Positions 12,601-27,600 of a stretch of 64,000 nucleotides of DNA are shown here, piece after piece; position 1 is the first letter of the stretch, and each line of letters begins with the position of its first letter. The translations under genes and the position numbers were made by a program. Below the pieces are notes generated by a model. The model searched no databases, was not told the origin of the DNA, and worked only from the letters and a program-made list of their open reading frames with translations. The stretch lies in contig CAIIXF020000001.1 of NCBI GenBank assembly GCA_903813345.2, positions 8,681,098 through 8,745,097 of the forward strand, in the 5' to 3' direction. The DNA comes from Owenia fusiformis (taxonomy: Eukaryota > Annelida > Polychaeta > Sabellida > Oweniidae).

Positions 12601-15600
12601 ATCTACTTTCACTTTTCTCCTGGTAGGAGTGAAGTGTGTAGCGGGAGGGGACACAAGGGCTTGATGCAGAGCTATTTCTTTGGTAAACTATCTATCTATA
12701 AACTATCCCTATGGTATGGAATGCTGCACTGGATATACATGTATACAGATTTTCATACATTTCTCTTATTCTTGAAATGTATTTTGGGCTTACTGTGTTA
12801 CTATACTGTTTAATCATGACTAAGGACCTGTAGCCATGACTTGGTATAAACATAATTTACTATATTCATGACTGCCAGTACTCCAGTTTACTGTACTCAC
12901 GACTAGCTTCACTCATGGCTGACTCTTCACATGGCATACTGAACTCAAACTTGACTCTCTGTACTCAGGCTTATACTATACATAACTTGCTGTGACAACC
13001 TGTACTCAAACTTATTGTATTCATAACTTAATGCACCCGTGGTGAAGCTGAGATGGAAAAGGGAGTTCTCAATCAGTCAATATTTGCATCACGAAAACAT
13101 GCTAAGATGACAAGTATATTGCAAAATACACATATCATCCTCTGGGTGCATCTTTAATAAACCTTGCTTATTTATAAGTATAAGCACTCTAAGGCTTACA
13201 AATCATATATAGGTCTCAATAAAATATGTTGAAGACTATTATTCAGTATCAGATACATTGTATATTCTAGTAAATCTTGGTATTAGACTATTTATGTGTT
13301 ATATGTTATACCAACCTAAATTATGATCGAAAATTGACTGTGGGGAGCCATAAAAGCTCTTTTCTGTGATAAATTGAAGTTTTCCAAACCACTGTAGAGT
13401 TAACCAGCTCATATTCAATATCATTATATATTTTATGTTAACCTTGTAATTCGCAAATGTCAAAGATTTCAGTTGGAAGGGAATTTCTTATATTATGTAT
13501 GATTTTTTAGGTACACATGTTATAGGTATTTGTATAGTATATATTGTTAAACCAAACCATAAACTTTGGACAATTCTTGTAGAAGAAGTTATTTGAATTG
13601 TATGAATTATGAACTTGTCCTTCATATGTATTGTAGAAACGAGTGGTCTACTACTTGTGTACTTACATGCGTTAATTATGACCGTATACAAATATACGGA
13701 ATATGCCCAAGAGGTATTGCTCACCTTTATTGGTGGTAAACAAGATACTAAACAAATACTGGATGACCATGAGGTGGATATGCCAGGAGGATAGGTATTC
13801 TGGCATATCCACCTCATGGTCATCCAGTATTTATTTTATAATGCACCTCCCTTGGTTAATATCATATTCCTATCATTAATTTACTGTAGATAAATAAAAG
13901 ATGGTGTTAAGGATGCAGTACCGGGTCGGTTTTCACGTCTGTTTGCGCAGGTTTGACTTCCGGTTTGAGAAAGCTAGCTCCCAAGAACGTCATTTTCGCA
14001 TTTAGTCTTATTCAAAAATTATAGTTTATTTCGATAATGGTGTTTCCAGAAAAGAATTAAATTGCAAACATTTTATCAAGCATATTTTATCCCTCTCACT
14101 TTTATGGGAAAACTTGTTCTTGAGTCGCAATTAGTGGATACGAAAACCAGGGTTCGAAAGGTGCCAGCTCTATTGAAAACTCAAAAAAGTAAAAAGATTC
14201 ATTTTGGGTGGGTAAAATATTTTTTCTATTTTGTAATAACCAGACGGTCAATCCTCTTCATATTCCACTTGGATGATGATAACATCATAGTGATACATTG
14301 TAAAAAATATGAGCAAAATCTAATGTCTGGAACTTTTTCTACGCTGACCTGGTACTGCATCCTTAAATTGTCAAGAAATACTTTATTTTAAAGATTGGGT
14401 CTACTAAAACAGAAGCCGAGCCTAGTATTTTTTTTCGAGGATAGGTATTCTGGCATATGGGATGGTTGGAGATCTCGTTGCTTCAATACTGGATAGAACG
14501 AGATCTTGCTGCCACGTATGGCAATAGACCCTACAGCTCTTAACCAATCAGATTTGAGTATTTTAATGAGGTGCATAATAAAATACAATACACTAAATAC
14601 AATTAATAAATACAGAACAATGCAATGACCACCTTACATTCTCATTTTTGTTGTAGGAATGATGACCTTAATCTGCCCCTTGTGTTGAAGGAATGATGAC
14701 CCTACTATGTCCTTTGTGTTGTAGGAATGATGACGTTACTCTTTCCTTTGTATTGTATCAGTCGGAATATTGTCCCTCTTCTCGAAAATGGTGTCAGTAA
14801 CTTTGTCTATTGTTTTGTAGAAATGGTGAGAGAATTGCTCTGAAGATCATCAAAAATGTGGAAAAATACAGGGAAGCAGCTAAGTTGGAGATTAATGTTG
14901 TTGAAAAACTTATGGAAAGAGATCCAGATGGAGACAAGTAAGTTGAAGTTTTTTTACATATAGTTTCTTTGATGATCTTATGAATACTTTACTGCAGTAT
15001 GTTGATTTTGCTTTGAAATGATTTACATTATCAGTTTAAAGGGCCAGTATATGTGATTTTTATCCTTGATTACCCCAAAATAATATTATTCATTGTGATA
15101 TGTTGATATAAACCTTTATATCACATTAGAGCCATGCTCCCCACTTGGCCATTCCAGCTACTTATGTTGAGGGTTTGGTTGAATGAGGTTCTGAGAGCAC
15201 TTATGTTCAATTTGTTTCTGTAATACTCTAATTGATGTTATTATTTTATTTTTCAGTTTATGTGTGAGGATGTTGGACTGGTTTGATTACCATGGCCACA
15301 TGTGCTTATCCTTTGACATGCTTGGTCTCAGTGTCTTTGATTTCCTTGTAAGTATAAATGCTTTGAATTATGCTCTGTATTTTGTTGGCATTTGGGGTTT
15401 GTATACTATTCCACTTATCGATCATGTAGAGGAGTCCTAAGATACATTAAATCAGAATAAAGACTAATTGGAGTGCATCTTATCGTGGCATAGCCCCTAA
15501 TTAAAGAAATTGGTATTTGACCTTTGATGATTTGCCCATAGAGGTTGTCAGCAACATTCAGGATGTGTTTGCGTATTACTTCATAGAATTACACTTTGGT

Positions 15601-18600
15601 CTTAAAAGGCTTCTATTGTAAGTTGAAAGCATCACTAATGTGTTACCATTCTAAATATGGCAGTAAAACCTGGATGTTGATGTTGTAAGCAAATGTAAGT
15701 TTATTCACTAAAAATCTACAAGCAGTTTTGTGTGTATTAATGTGAGCATCTTTGGTATAAGCTTAAGTGGATTTTACTTGGGTTCAGTAATATAAAAGAG
15801 CACAAAAATATAAAAGAGCCACAAAAATACCAGCTGATTCATCAAAGTTTTCTTGGAATTTTACTATGTGGAGTTTGTTGGCTATGATAACATGAAGTAC
15901 ATCTTGTATTAAATTAACTGATATCAATCTTTATGCACATTATGGAAATTGTCAGATTTGAGTTAGCCTACTGCTAGTAATTGTTTTATCCTTTCAGATG
16001 CTTCATAGTGAATTCATCTTATAATCAATTTCATTAACTGTTGCACCACTCAACCACCCTTGTCAATTTTAAACCTACTTTTTTTAAGTGGAAATTCTTT
16101 TGAATAAAAACTTTGTCAAAATCATTTTCACATTTTTTTTGTTAATGAAACAACCTTTATATAACTTAACTTTTTAAACACAATATGTTATTTGTATAAT
16201 TTTGTGTGAAACATTTGAGATGGTGCCTTAAAGGCCTCAATTTGTTTGAGAAGGTGAATCTAGAGATATGCCCTCACATGTCAACAGATAACAGAACTTT
16301 TCCTAGGTTATTTTGGTAGTAAGCCCAGACCACTATGCTTCTCCCTTACAAAAAATATAATTGCAATGGAATTAAAAAGTTGATGCAGGATTGAATGTTA
16401 GAATTCCCAATTATTATATGGAATTGATGGAATCACTTCAAGGTATATTCAACGGAACTAACTCATCATCATCTCATATTATTTTATGTATTTGAGTTAA
16501 GGTCAAACTTTCTTTCAAGTACACCATATAAAATAACACTTAGGTTGAAAAATGATGTGCTACTGATTGTTTATAGAAGATAGCTTGTCAGGTATCGCAA
16601 TTTATCAACTTACATAATCTATGGGGTTTAGCCTAGAACTAAGCCATTGAGTAATGCGTAACTGGCCTTCGTTAGCATTTACCCTGATGCTTTTTTCATA
16701 CGGAACTACGTAGGTTTTGTTTGTTTGTTATGCTATAATCACCTTAAAATGTAAATTATGATGTTTGTTTTTTTCAGAAAGATAACAATTATCTCCCATA
16801 CACAATGGAACAGGTCCGGCATATAAGCTACCAGGTCCTTATTGCAGTAAAATGTAAGCAAATGACTGTTAATACATATATGAACATTGTGTTTCATAAA
16901 TGTGTATTATTTTTATTTATTATTTATATTCCACTATATTATTTCACAATTTTTTGCAAGCAGTTATGTTAATTTCTCATACAATATTGAACTTAACTAT
17001 GATCAATTATCCATGGTGTCCTGGATCTGAATTTGTTTTTTATTTTGTTTCCTCCAACATTTTTGTGGATGGTGTTCGGTGTTTAGTGTCTGTAACAAAT
17101 GGCAGATGTTGACATTTTGCATGTTAGTGCCTTGTTAAATAATTGTAATTATATATTTCAGTTTTACATGAGATGAAGTTAACACATACAGACCTGAAGC
17201 CCGAAAATATTCTCTTCCTCAATTCAGATTTCCATGTTAAATATAACACTAAAAGGGTGAGTTGTCTGTAAAAGGTAAAATCATATAGTTTGGAATTTTT
17301 GTAAGGGAAAGGGGAGGATTAGAAATGAGTTAATTTAATAATTCTAGCTTTAAAGGGAATGCGAAGTTTCATGTTCTAATTTACACGCTGGCTACTTATA
17401 ACCATCATCTATCACTTCAGCTCACTCATGGGACATATCGTGTTTGAACTAACATATAATTCAAGTTCAAAGTACCCATATCTGGATCGCTGCGGATGCC
17501 GCCATTGTTATGTATCAATGACGTCATTGATGCCTTAAAATTGATGCCTGGGAAATGTCGCTATATAATCACGTCATACTCGGATCGCAGAAATAGAACA
17601 CATTTCACTGATATTTTATAACTATTTCTGTCCGCTTAACATCGTTGCTGCATGTTCATGTCCATATCATCATATATTTGGAAAAGTTGTTTCAATATAT
17701 TCTTCATAGAAATTGAATTGTTGCAATGTATTTTTTGAAATGTTTGTATTTATTTTCTCCAATGTGATATAGTATAGGCTAGGTAGAAAAAGCACTAAAC
17801 TTATCGGCTGCGCGATTCGGAAGTCATCGCAATATTCCACTTGAAAAATATCCACTAGAATTATTTTATATAATGATAACACAGGGTCAAAAAGGATAAA
17901 TCTGTTCAAATCCTGTAAATGCTTTCTTGTATATTTAACCAATAAATGAGATAAATGCATTAAAATATACAGAATGGCATTTACACATAAATGCATTACT
18001 GTGCATCAATGGTGATTTATTTAACTAAGATTAACGTGGCTAATGTGTTGGCGTATTTGTGGTGAAAATAAGTAAGTTATATCATCGGCTGAACGCATCC
18101 AACAAATAGTTGCATTTACCATATTTATGTAAATACACGACATACAATTTCAAATATCAAAATCTATGCTAATGTTCATTAATGCGCTGATGAGCAGTTA
18201 CGGCACATCATTATTAACCTTAAGGTATACGTCGGCAAATAGGCATACTGCCGCAATTGCTTTCTTACCTAATCATAAATGGTAGATTTCTTCAATCTGT
18301 AGTATTCTATTCAAATATGTATAGGTGCATGAATAGGTGCATATTGGAGAATGAGAGAAATAAAACAAAAAGTAGTAATCCAATGAAACAGTAACTCCCT
18401 AAAGTGTTTAGCCATTTAAATTCTGATGAAAAACGCAAACAAAAAAACGAAAAATCGATGTCATCTAAATGATACGTATGTAAATGTCAATCTCCTAAAT
18501 ATTAAGATTGGCATGCGCAATAGTTTTACAAGGACATGCCACTGTCATATTTTCAAAGAATAATACGTAATATCTAATTTTTCTCAGTTGTTAAACGACC

Positions 18601-21600
18601 AATTCCAATCATCATATCACAGTAGCGACATTCGATATGACAAAAAGCTTTTCAAAATTCAATGGATGCGGGGAGACGATGGGGTCGATTGTAGTATGAT
18701 ATTTCATTTCAACGACGATAAGGGCAATTGCCGTATTGATAACTTTTTGTTAAAAACAATTCCTGATTTCGAGCTCGAATTTAATTATATAACAAACGTG
18801 GTAAGTACAGTTCTACAGTATTTTCGAAATAATGATTTTCAATTTAATGGCATACAACCCTTTGTTTTTCTATATCGGAAAATAAGTGGAACTTCAAAAT
18901 CTTCAGTCACATTTGTTCAATGCGACCACACGTCGATCGAATTTCCCTGAAATCAGTAAATTTCTGCGGCAAACATAAGAAAACTACAGTCGACTTAAGG
19001 TCACCTTGCTGTCTACGTACACGACATATCCAGTACAAAACGTAGAGTCGGAACTTTTCTTTCCTGTGGTCTCCATAGATATCAACAAGCAGCAGCCAAA
19101 CCGTAGGTCTCACGAGGACCGTTCGTCGGGTTCACGGTCGACTTGCGGCTGCGCTAGTTGGATTTCATAGGTTACAATTGACCTTTCCGAACCATAGAAC
19201 CCCTTCTGGATGCCTTCAAGAAAAGCTACGCACGTCGTAGGGCCGCCCTACGCTGATCGTGCGTCATCATTTATCAGGCGTACGGGAATCGTAGTTTTTC
19301 CTCATAATCAAAATACGCCGTACGGCTATCTTAGCAAATGTGACTGCTAAATTATCTGACTGCAGAAATACTTAGGCAACCGTAGAAATCCTACTTACCA
19401 CAGAAATGATAGACCGTACGGTGACGTGAGGCTAAGAATCCATGATGTAATTGAATACGGTTTTAAAATTTAATTTTAAAATTTTAATTTCTTTGAATAC
19501 CTGTGTTAAAGATAAAACATAAATGCAATGAATATTAAAGTACGAACACGTATTTTTGTAATGAGACTAGCGCATTCTTGGAAATTCAAGATGGGTTGGT
19601 TGAATTAATTTTATTATGTTTTATTCAAATAGTTTGCATTCGCCTGATAGAATTAGCATTCTCTGTTCGCATTTAGCGCTAGACCTAATAAAAGTTAAAA
19701 AGTCACGAATCCCAGATTGTTTCAAGTGTAAATAAAGAATAAATCTAACCTGCATTCCATGTCTAGATAGGTAAAAAGCAATTCCGAAAATGCCGGTGTT
19801 AATATTCTATTGAAATCGTTCTTTATTATGGGTTGTATATACGTAATCTTTTAGTTCATTTGAAATGATTTCTTTGGTTTTGGAATGGCAACAACTCGGC
19901 ATTCGTTTTTTGATTCAAAAATGGCGCCACAAAACTTTTGGAATGCCAAGGCATCAATCTGGCATCAATGACGTCATAACAATGTCGTAAAGAACCACTT
20001 TACGGTTGAAATGGCAGCTCCGTGGTCCAGTTCATATGCAAAACCCGGGGCTCAATAACAATTAAAAGGATAATGATAGAACAATAAAACTAAGTTGGAT
20101 TGATAGATATATCTTTATTCTAACTTATTATCAAGTTTAAGGGACAAAACTTCGCATTCCCTTTAATATAATTCAAATTGAGAAACACTTTGATGTGAGA
20201 GATGTATCAAACTATGAACGATAGTCTAACATTGTGTTTTGCTTATTAACATGTTTCTTTTATATAATTATCTGTATTTGTTGTATTTTAGAAGCGAGAT
20301 GAAAAAGCAGTAAAAAATACAGATATCCGTCTGATAGATTTTGGCTCTGCTACATTTGACCATGAACACCACAGTACTATTGTCTCCACTCGGCATTACA
20401 GGGCACCAGAAGTTATTCTAGGTAAGATCTGATGCTCCATATTGTATCTTCATACTGAAAATAAAGATATTATAATCTTATATGAACCAATATTGGAGTA
20501 TGTCTGACGCCTCACTGGGAGTTGTGAATCGAAAAATTCGTATTATTGTTTAAAGGTCAAAATTTTAGTCACGCTACAAATCTGAAATGATATCATTATA
20601 TCGTTAACTTATTTGACATTGCAACAAATGATTCTGACAAAGAAAAGTGAAATCCTGGTTAATCTATAGTCGTGATGAAAGGACTCCACATGATTGTACT
20701 GAGCAATGGGATGTGTTATCATGCTTAGTTGTTGATTTACTCATTATCCCTTTACATCACTGTTACATATTACCAGATGCTAAATCCTTACTACAAGTTA
20801 AAATAACGATGGGAAATTGTCTTGTTTGTAGACATAAAAAATTCAATATCTTGTATTATTTCAAGATTGAATTGGAATCTTCCCTTTTCAAGTTAGTCAT
20901 TGCTCATTTGAAAATTGAGATAAAACAGGACTAACTAACTTTCTGTAAGGAGGGCTAATTTAGGATGTTATCTATATTAGATAACTCAGCAGTTTTGCTG
21001 CAATAAGAAAGTCAAGAAAAAGGCTTTGTAGGGGAAGTCTAAAATATTTGGGTAGGATTTTGTGAGGAAAATGTTCAGCTATATTTAAAGGTTAGACATG
21101 TTTATGTCAATTTGACACTAATATCTTACATAGAGATGAGGTCAATATAGAGATCCATATTTAGTTTCACATCATTAACAAGCAAGATATCCAGCAAGAT
21201 TCCCAGTGAGAAAAAGTATCATTTGAGATATTGAAAAAATTTGAAAATATCATAAAGATTAAAATAAAAAATATAGTTTAATAACAATTTCACTTTAATA
21301 ACAGTTTCAATATAGTCACTGTCTTCTGTCAGGATATGGGCAGTACAGTATTAACTTTGCAACAAAAAGAAATATAATTCATGTTATATGTAAGCTTTAT
21401 GAAAAGGTACATTTTCAGAATGTCCTTATCATCCCATCGAACGAAGTTCGAAGGGATATAGGGAACGCCTCCGTCCGTCCGTCCGTCCATACGTCCGTCC
21501 ATACGTCCGTACGTACGTACGTCCGTCCGTCCGTCTGGGCAATAACTCAAATACCGTTGGCCCGATTTTGTTCATATTTTGTACACATATACCCTATGGG

Positions 21601-24600
21601 GATAGAAGTTCTGCTCGAAAGCCGATTTTCAAAATGGCCGCTCATTTAAAAATGGCTGCCATTTTAGTGCCGATTTTACAGTAATTTAGGTGCCATATGT
21701 AAAACTGTAATAGCAATATGTTTTAAATGTAAAAAAATTATATAGGACATTGATGAAGCTAGAAATGTAGATATCAAAGAAGCACATGGCAGCCATCTTG
21801 AAAAATGGCGGCCTTTACTCGTTATTTTACTATTTTTGCTGTAACTCGAGAAGTAGTGGAGCGATTTTGTTCATATTTGGTATGTGAATACTATAAGCAT
21901 GGCCCACTGTCAAATGACATTTTTGGTATGAGGCGGCCATTTTGAAAATGGCCGCCATTTTGAAAAATGGTCGCGATTTTAGCATATTTTACTATAACTC
22001 AAAAAGTAGTGGAGCGATTTTGTTCATATTTGGTATGTGAATAATATAAGCATGGCACACTGTCTAATGACACTTTTGGTAGAAGGTGGCCATTTTGAAA
22101 ATGGCCGCCATTTTAAAGTTTGCTATATATTTCGTTTGTAAAAATCCCAGCCATTTCTGTTCGATGGGATTCGCTACGCTTTGGCGTTGCTGTTGTTCTG
22201 GTTATGACATTGCCTAAATTCATTGTTGTAACCATGGTAGTAATCAGGTCAATCTTAGATGGCAATCAGGACATTGCAATAAGAGAACAATAGCTCTGGA
22301 ATTATTACCTTAGCAAACTTGTCTGGTTATGTACCTCTAATTATATCAAGGGCAGATTGCCTTAGTTTGTCTGAACGCTTGGTGTCTATTTTTACTTAAC
22401 TTTCAATAACACAGTTGAACACATTCATCTTTCAAGTACAACTAAAATACAAGATAAGATTATCAAAAGTGCAGTTTTTTATCTTCAGGCAGTTCACCAT
22501 GTTTTTCTGGACTACCCAATGTTAAAAATGTATAAGCTAGTAAGATGGGCTTGAATGTTAGCGAATAAGTGAATCTGATGGTTTCGATTGAAAGAAATAG
22601 ATAAATGGTCAATGTAGTTACAAAGCAATTGTAAGTCTGTAGTAATAACACATCTATGAATGATTTTCGTGCCTAATTGAAATTGTGCATGTTCTAGCCT
22701 ATTCTACGATACAACCAAATCCTATCTTTCTTTTCTTTTTTGCAGAGCTTGGTTGGACACAACCATGTGATGTATGGAGTATAGGCTGCATCATGTTTGA
22801 GCTTTACACAGGCTACACACTATTCCAAGTAAGTGAAATATAGCTTAAAACAGGTTTTACACTATTCAATATAACTGAAATGTCACAGTGTTTTCATTAG
22901 TTTAACATTAAAGATGTCATCAGAATTTCTTAAGTTGATACAAAAGCTGTGTGCACTTCAATGTTCTATGTACTCTTTGGCAGAGTGAGTGATCTTATCT
23001 GATATATTACTGATAAATCAAGCAGTAATCGGTCTTAAACAGTGTGCGGTGGTCTAACCAATTACCTCAGGGTACGTTTTATGGAACTTTACATTTAATT
23101 ATGAGGTATTGCTCAACTCTCTTTTCAGACACATGACAATAAAGAACACCTAGCGATGATGGAGCGAATACTGGGCTCTATACCTTACAGAATGGCTAAG
23201 AAATCAAAGTATGTATAACTTCCTTATCACTGGAGGTTTTTCCCATAATTCATCAGACATATAAGTATTTATGGGATTGACTCTCCTTGTTTATTAACAC
23301 AGGGGTAGCACTAGTTTATAATAAATGATATTTTGAAATCTCCATTGACTGGTCATAACATCTAATTCTTCTTTAATATTTGATAAACAGTGTTTAAACG
23401 ACCTGGAGTGATCCTGAAATATATTAAAATTGCATGGTATAATATTGATGAAGCATGAGAATTCATGGAAGATATCTTTAACATATTACGAGGTAACTGA
23501 ATGCCTGTTGCTTTATACGATCAAATTCAATGAACGAATGTGTTGATATCATTCACTTGTTTATGAATTCTCAGGCTTGATATGTTGAACTAGTTTAATT
23601 GCTGAACCAGTAGTCAGTCACTAGAACTAAATGTGAGGGTGGTCGAAGTGAATGAAACTACCTTCCTGATTGGTTAATTTCTCATGGTGCACACTGACAG
23701 TTTGTTTTATGCAATGTGTCATGAAATGTCAAATAAATGCTGTATTATGTGCATTGTTCTGTAAAATTAATCATTTGAATATATAAATGCATTTATATGT
23801 TGAAAGATATTTTGAATTATATCATAAATGGGCATGCTGTATAATGTTTTTGAAAGACTTAGAATTTAGTCAAAAATGTCTCTGAAGCAGTTTAGATATC
23901 AAATTGATTCTCTAAAAAATGCATGCCATCTGTTATTATAAGATTTTCCTTTGATGATTTTGTAACCTTTATTTTCATTGAACTGGTGTATTGTCCAATA
24001 TTTTGCATAAATAATATGAAAATATGACTCTGGAATAAGAAATCAAAAAATGATTTTATTTTGAATTTAGGTTTGTTTCCCACTCTTTGACTTTCCCTCT
24101 AAATTATTTGAAATGAGTGGTATTGAACATTAATCTGTATTTTGATCAGAAATGTTTCATTCAGCTGCCTTCCCACTTAATTTGCATGAAGTTGTACACT
24201 TCCATTTGCTTCAAATATATTTGCCTAGGATTTTTTGTATTAAATTGATATCTGTATCTTTCGTTATTAGTCAGATAATGGAAAAAGCGGGAGAGGGGTG
24301 AGTGCTTGCATGGAAAACAATACTGCTTTTAACATATTCTACACCATGAGGAGGTTGGCTGTCCATCAATACCATTGGTTTATTCTGGAATTGAATACAA
24401 TTCTGACCCATGGGATTTCGTAATAAATGGTCATCCTCCTCAAATGCAGTGTATATTATCATGTATTAAACAGGCTGTAGCCAATATTCTTGAACAGTTC
24501 CTATGTTTAAGTTCTAAAAGCCCTTGCAGCTTTTACCTGTGCCTTGTCAAATGCTTAAAAACCCATGCTTGTAAATTGTACTGCTATACAAATCATCTCT

Positions 24601-27600
24601 CAAAATTGAATACAGATGAGAAATTCTCCCAAGTTATTCCAGTCCCAGCATCTTGCGCATTGTTCAGTTCAGAGACAATACACCTTTTCAATACTCATTT
24701 ATTTTGACAGCTCAGTTGTCATATTTTACTTTTGACAGCCATTATGAATGAAACATATTTTAGTCGTTAAATTAGATGTCAACAATATTTTGTATTCAAA
24801 CACAAAATATGAAAATCTTCAAATTACAAAAATTGGCATTTTAAACAAAATAAATAATATGAGTCATCTCATTTGGCTGTCTACATTATCATGTGTATAT
24901 AAATGTTATTATTATTATTGTATATATAATGTATGTAATGTGAAAATCAGTATTTTGGCTACACATGCATGTTGCTACATATGCTGTGTGTTGTCTCTTT
25001 GAGCAGTTTTACCATGCTTGAAATAGCCTGCCATCTTCCCTGTATCTCTTTCTTGTTCATACCTTTCCTTGTTCATTCCTCTTTTATGCCCTCTTTGTTT
25101 TTAAGTCATCTTTCAGTCACACATATTTTAGTACCCCCCTCCCCCCTTCTTTATGTTGTCCTGAGAATTTATATACTCCAACATACAGCAACATATTTTG
25201 GTTTATTTTGTTAACTTCATTTTTTTTTTGGTTATATATCTGTAACATTGATATAAGAATTATTTATAGAGTAAGTTTTACACCTAATTCTTGATTTCTT
25301 AAAGTTGGCTGTCCTGAAACCATTATATTAATTATTATGATTTAGCATCTTTTCTAAAAGTCCAAACCCAATACCAATCAGTTTATATCCACCGATTTAA
25401 CAAATTAATTATTTCATCCAAAACATAACACATGTTACGTAGAATCTCATGAACTTTAACAAAGATTCCATAGCTCTGTGTTTACATCACAGTTATTTGG
25501 GCACACACCTTTTAGTTGTGATTTACTATAAAATTGTGATGCCAAGTTAAGATGCACCGCCAATATGCTATTGGTAGAGTCTGATTTTAGACCAGTAGAA
25601 TCAGTAGATTCCCGCAACATTCAAAAGGAAAATTAAAGTTTGCTAAAAATTAACTCATAACGCTAAATCTTCAGCACAAATTGGAAATCATGGCATGCTT
25701 TATATTGTAAAGCTTATGTATACTGGTATATAACTATGTTTAACCAACTTTTTATGTATTGCATTAATTGATATTTTTTGTTGATTTAATTCAAAGTCCT
25801 ATCTCTTGATTTGCATTAATTAAAGCTCTATCTCTGGCAATGCTTTAACTTCTTGCAAATGTATCAGTTCTTTGTAAATAGATGTACATGTATGTATGTA
25901 GTTAAATGTGAATACTGAAAACAGGAATATGGTGTTTTGAAAATCATATTTATCTATACATCTCTTTCAATTTCTTTTAAACTGGTTACACATTGAAAAA
26001 TCCAACTCCTTTTATTTATACCTAGCCTACTTTACAGTTCTGTTAGTACCAAGCTACATTTGTAAGAAATTAGTTTGCCTTAAAGTTTTGTCCATGAAAC
26101 GTTTTTTTTTATTTTTTATTTTTTTTTAAAATTCGATTACTACATGTATACAATTAACTTGTATAAACTCAATTATATATGTTTATACTGTTAAGACCAT
26201 GTGTACATGTGTAGTTTCGTCAAGTTACTAGTATTTCAATGTAGGCCATTCTCCAATTTCCATTGAACACTATGTGATATTTTCTGTATGAATCCCATCT
26301 TTCAGTAGGATTCTCTTCCCAATGTTCAAGATGAACCCTGCTCTGTCAGTATTATTTATACTTGATAAGACATGCTCAGTTTATCTGGGGCATTTGGGAA
26401 ATTACCTCCTTTGACCCCATAGTCTTAACCTGACCCATCTTTCTCTCTTTCTGTGTCAAGGCTGAACTATTTCTGGCATGGTCGGCTCGAGTGGGATCAT
26501 CACAGTTCTGCTGGGCGTTATGTCCGTGAAAACTGCAAGCCTTTGTATGTAAGTAGTCTACATACATGTATAGAACATGTGGGGTATCCTAGTTGTGTGT
26601 GTTACACCTCTGTTTAGAAAATCCCAGTACATGTACATGCGAATCCATTCAATTCCCTTTTATTTCTACAAATTGTATGTACGGTACATTGTATTTTTTT
26701 CCATTTATACACATGAACTGGATCTTTAGGGAATCATAATAGAAGAGTAAACACACACTTCTATACAAACTCACATCTAATTTACTGCCCTCCCTTCTCC
26801 ATCTCCAACACACACAGGGTAAGTAGTACATGATGTGTAGCCACAAATACAGAATCTGATGTGACATTAAATCATACATATTTTATTCTAAAGAAAAAGC
26901 AAGTATTTCTACCATGGACGATTGGACTGGGATGAACATAGCTCAGCTGGTAGATATGTCAAAGATAATTGCAAGAAGATAAAGGTGAGTTAGATATGTA
27001 CACAGCTTTTGGTAAGTTTTATCACTATGAATAGGCCTAATTGATTTAAGATTGAATACATGCTCAATTTTCCCTCTGCCATTGGATATGTGGTTTATAG
27101 AATTGTTCATTTGAATCAGACATTGCACACCTTGACTAGGAGAAAGATGTCACTACTTAAACATATAATACAAGTTCATGTAAAGTACATGCATGTAGTG
27201 GTTAGAGTAAGTATGTGGAGTATGGAAGAAAAGAATCCAAGTTTTGGGATTCCAAATGAAACATTGCAATAACACAATGTGCAATTCTCTTATAATTGGA
27301 TATTTATGAACAATGACAATGTGAAATTCTCCTAATAATATTGGATATTAATGAACAAATTCTCTTATGATTTTGAATATTTATGAACACTGTAATTCTT
27401 TACTATTTTATATTCATGAACAATGTGTATTTTTCTTCCATTGGATATTTGGAACAATGTTGCTTTTTTTCTTCTTCTATTAGATATTGATGATCATTGT
27501 GTCTCTCTCATCCTTTGAATATCCATGAATATTGTGTATTGATCTTCTATTGAATATCCATGAACAATGTCTGTTTGCAGCGATACTTGATGAAAGATGA

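Larger units (their letters stand above)
11085..14820. other. CLK intron carrying a palindrome and a TTAA element
   Basis: About 3.7 kb. The 3' part holds an 80-bp palindrome (13753-13832), a 452-bp TIR element (13911-14362) and a second copy of GGATAGGTATTCTGGCATAT near 14440. A run of GAATGATGACC-type repeats (about 14655-14735) precedes the next exon. Confidence 0.75.
20422..22745. other. CLK intron carrying an ATCCCATCGAAC-family repeat
   Basis: About 2.3 kb. The only structured part is the 21431-22203 repeat. The rest is AT-rich with no recognised feature. Confidence 0.7.

Noticed and set aside
14062-14391. 109-codon frame as a transposase remnant
   Set aside because: It starts inside but extends beyond the TTAA element, and has no catalytic or DNA-binding motif.
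21329-21550. Minus-strand frame rich in Asp-Gly-Arg-Thr repeats
   Set aside because: It is the translation of the CCGT/ACGT simple-sequence tract inside a dispersed repeat.
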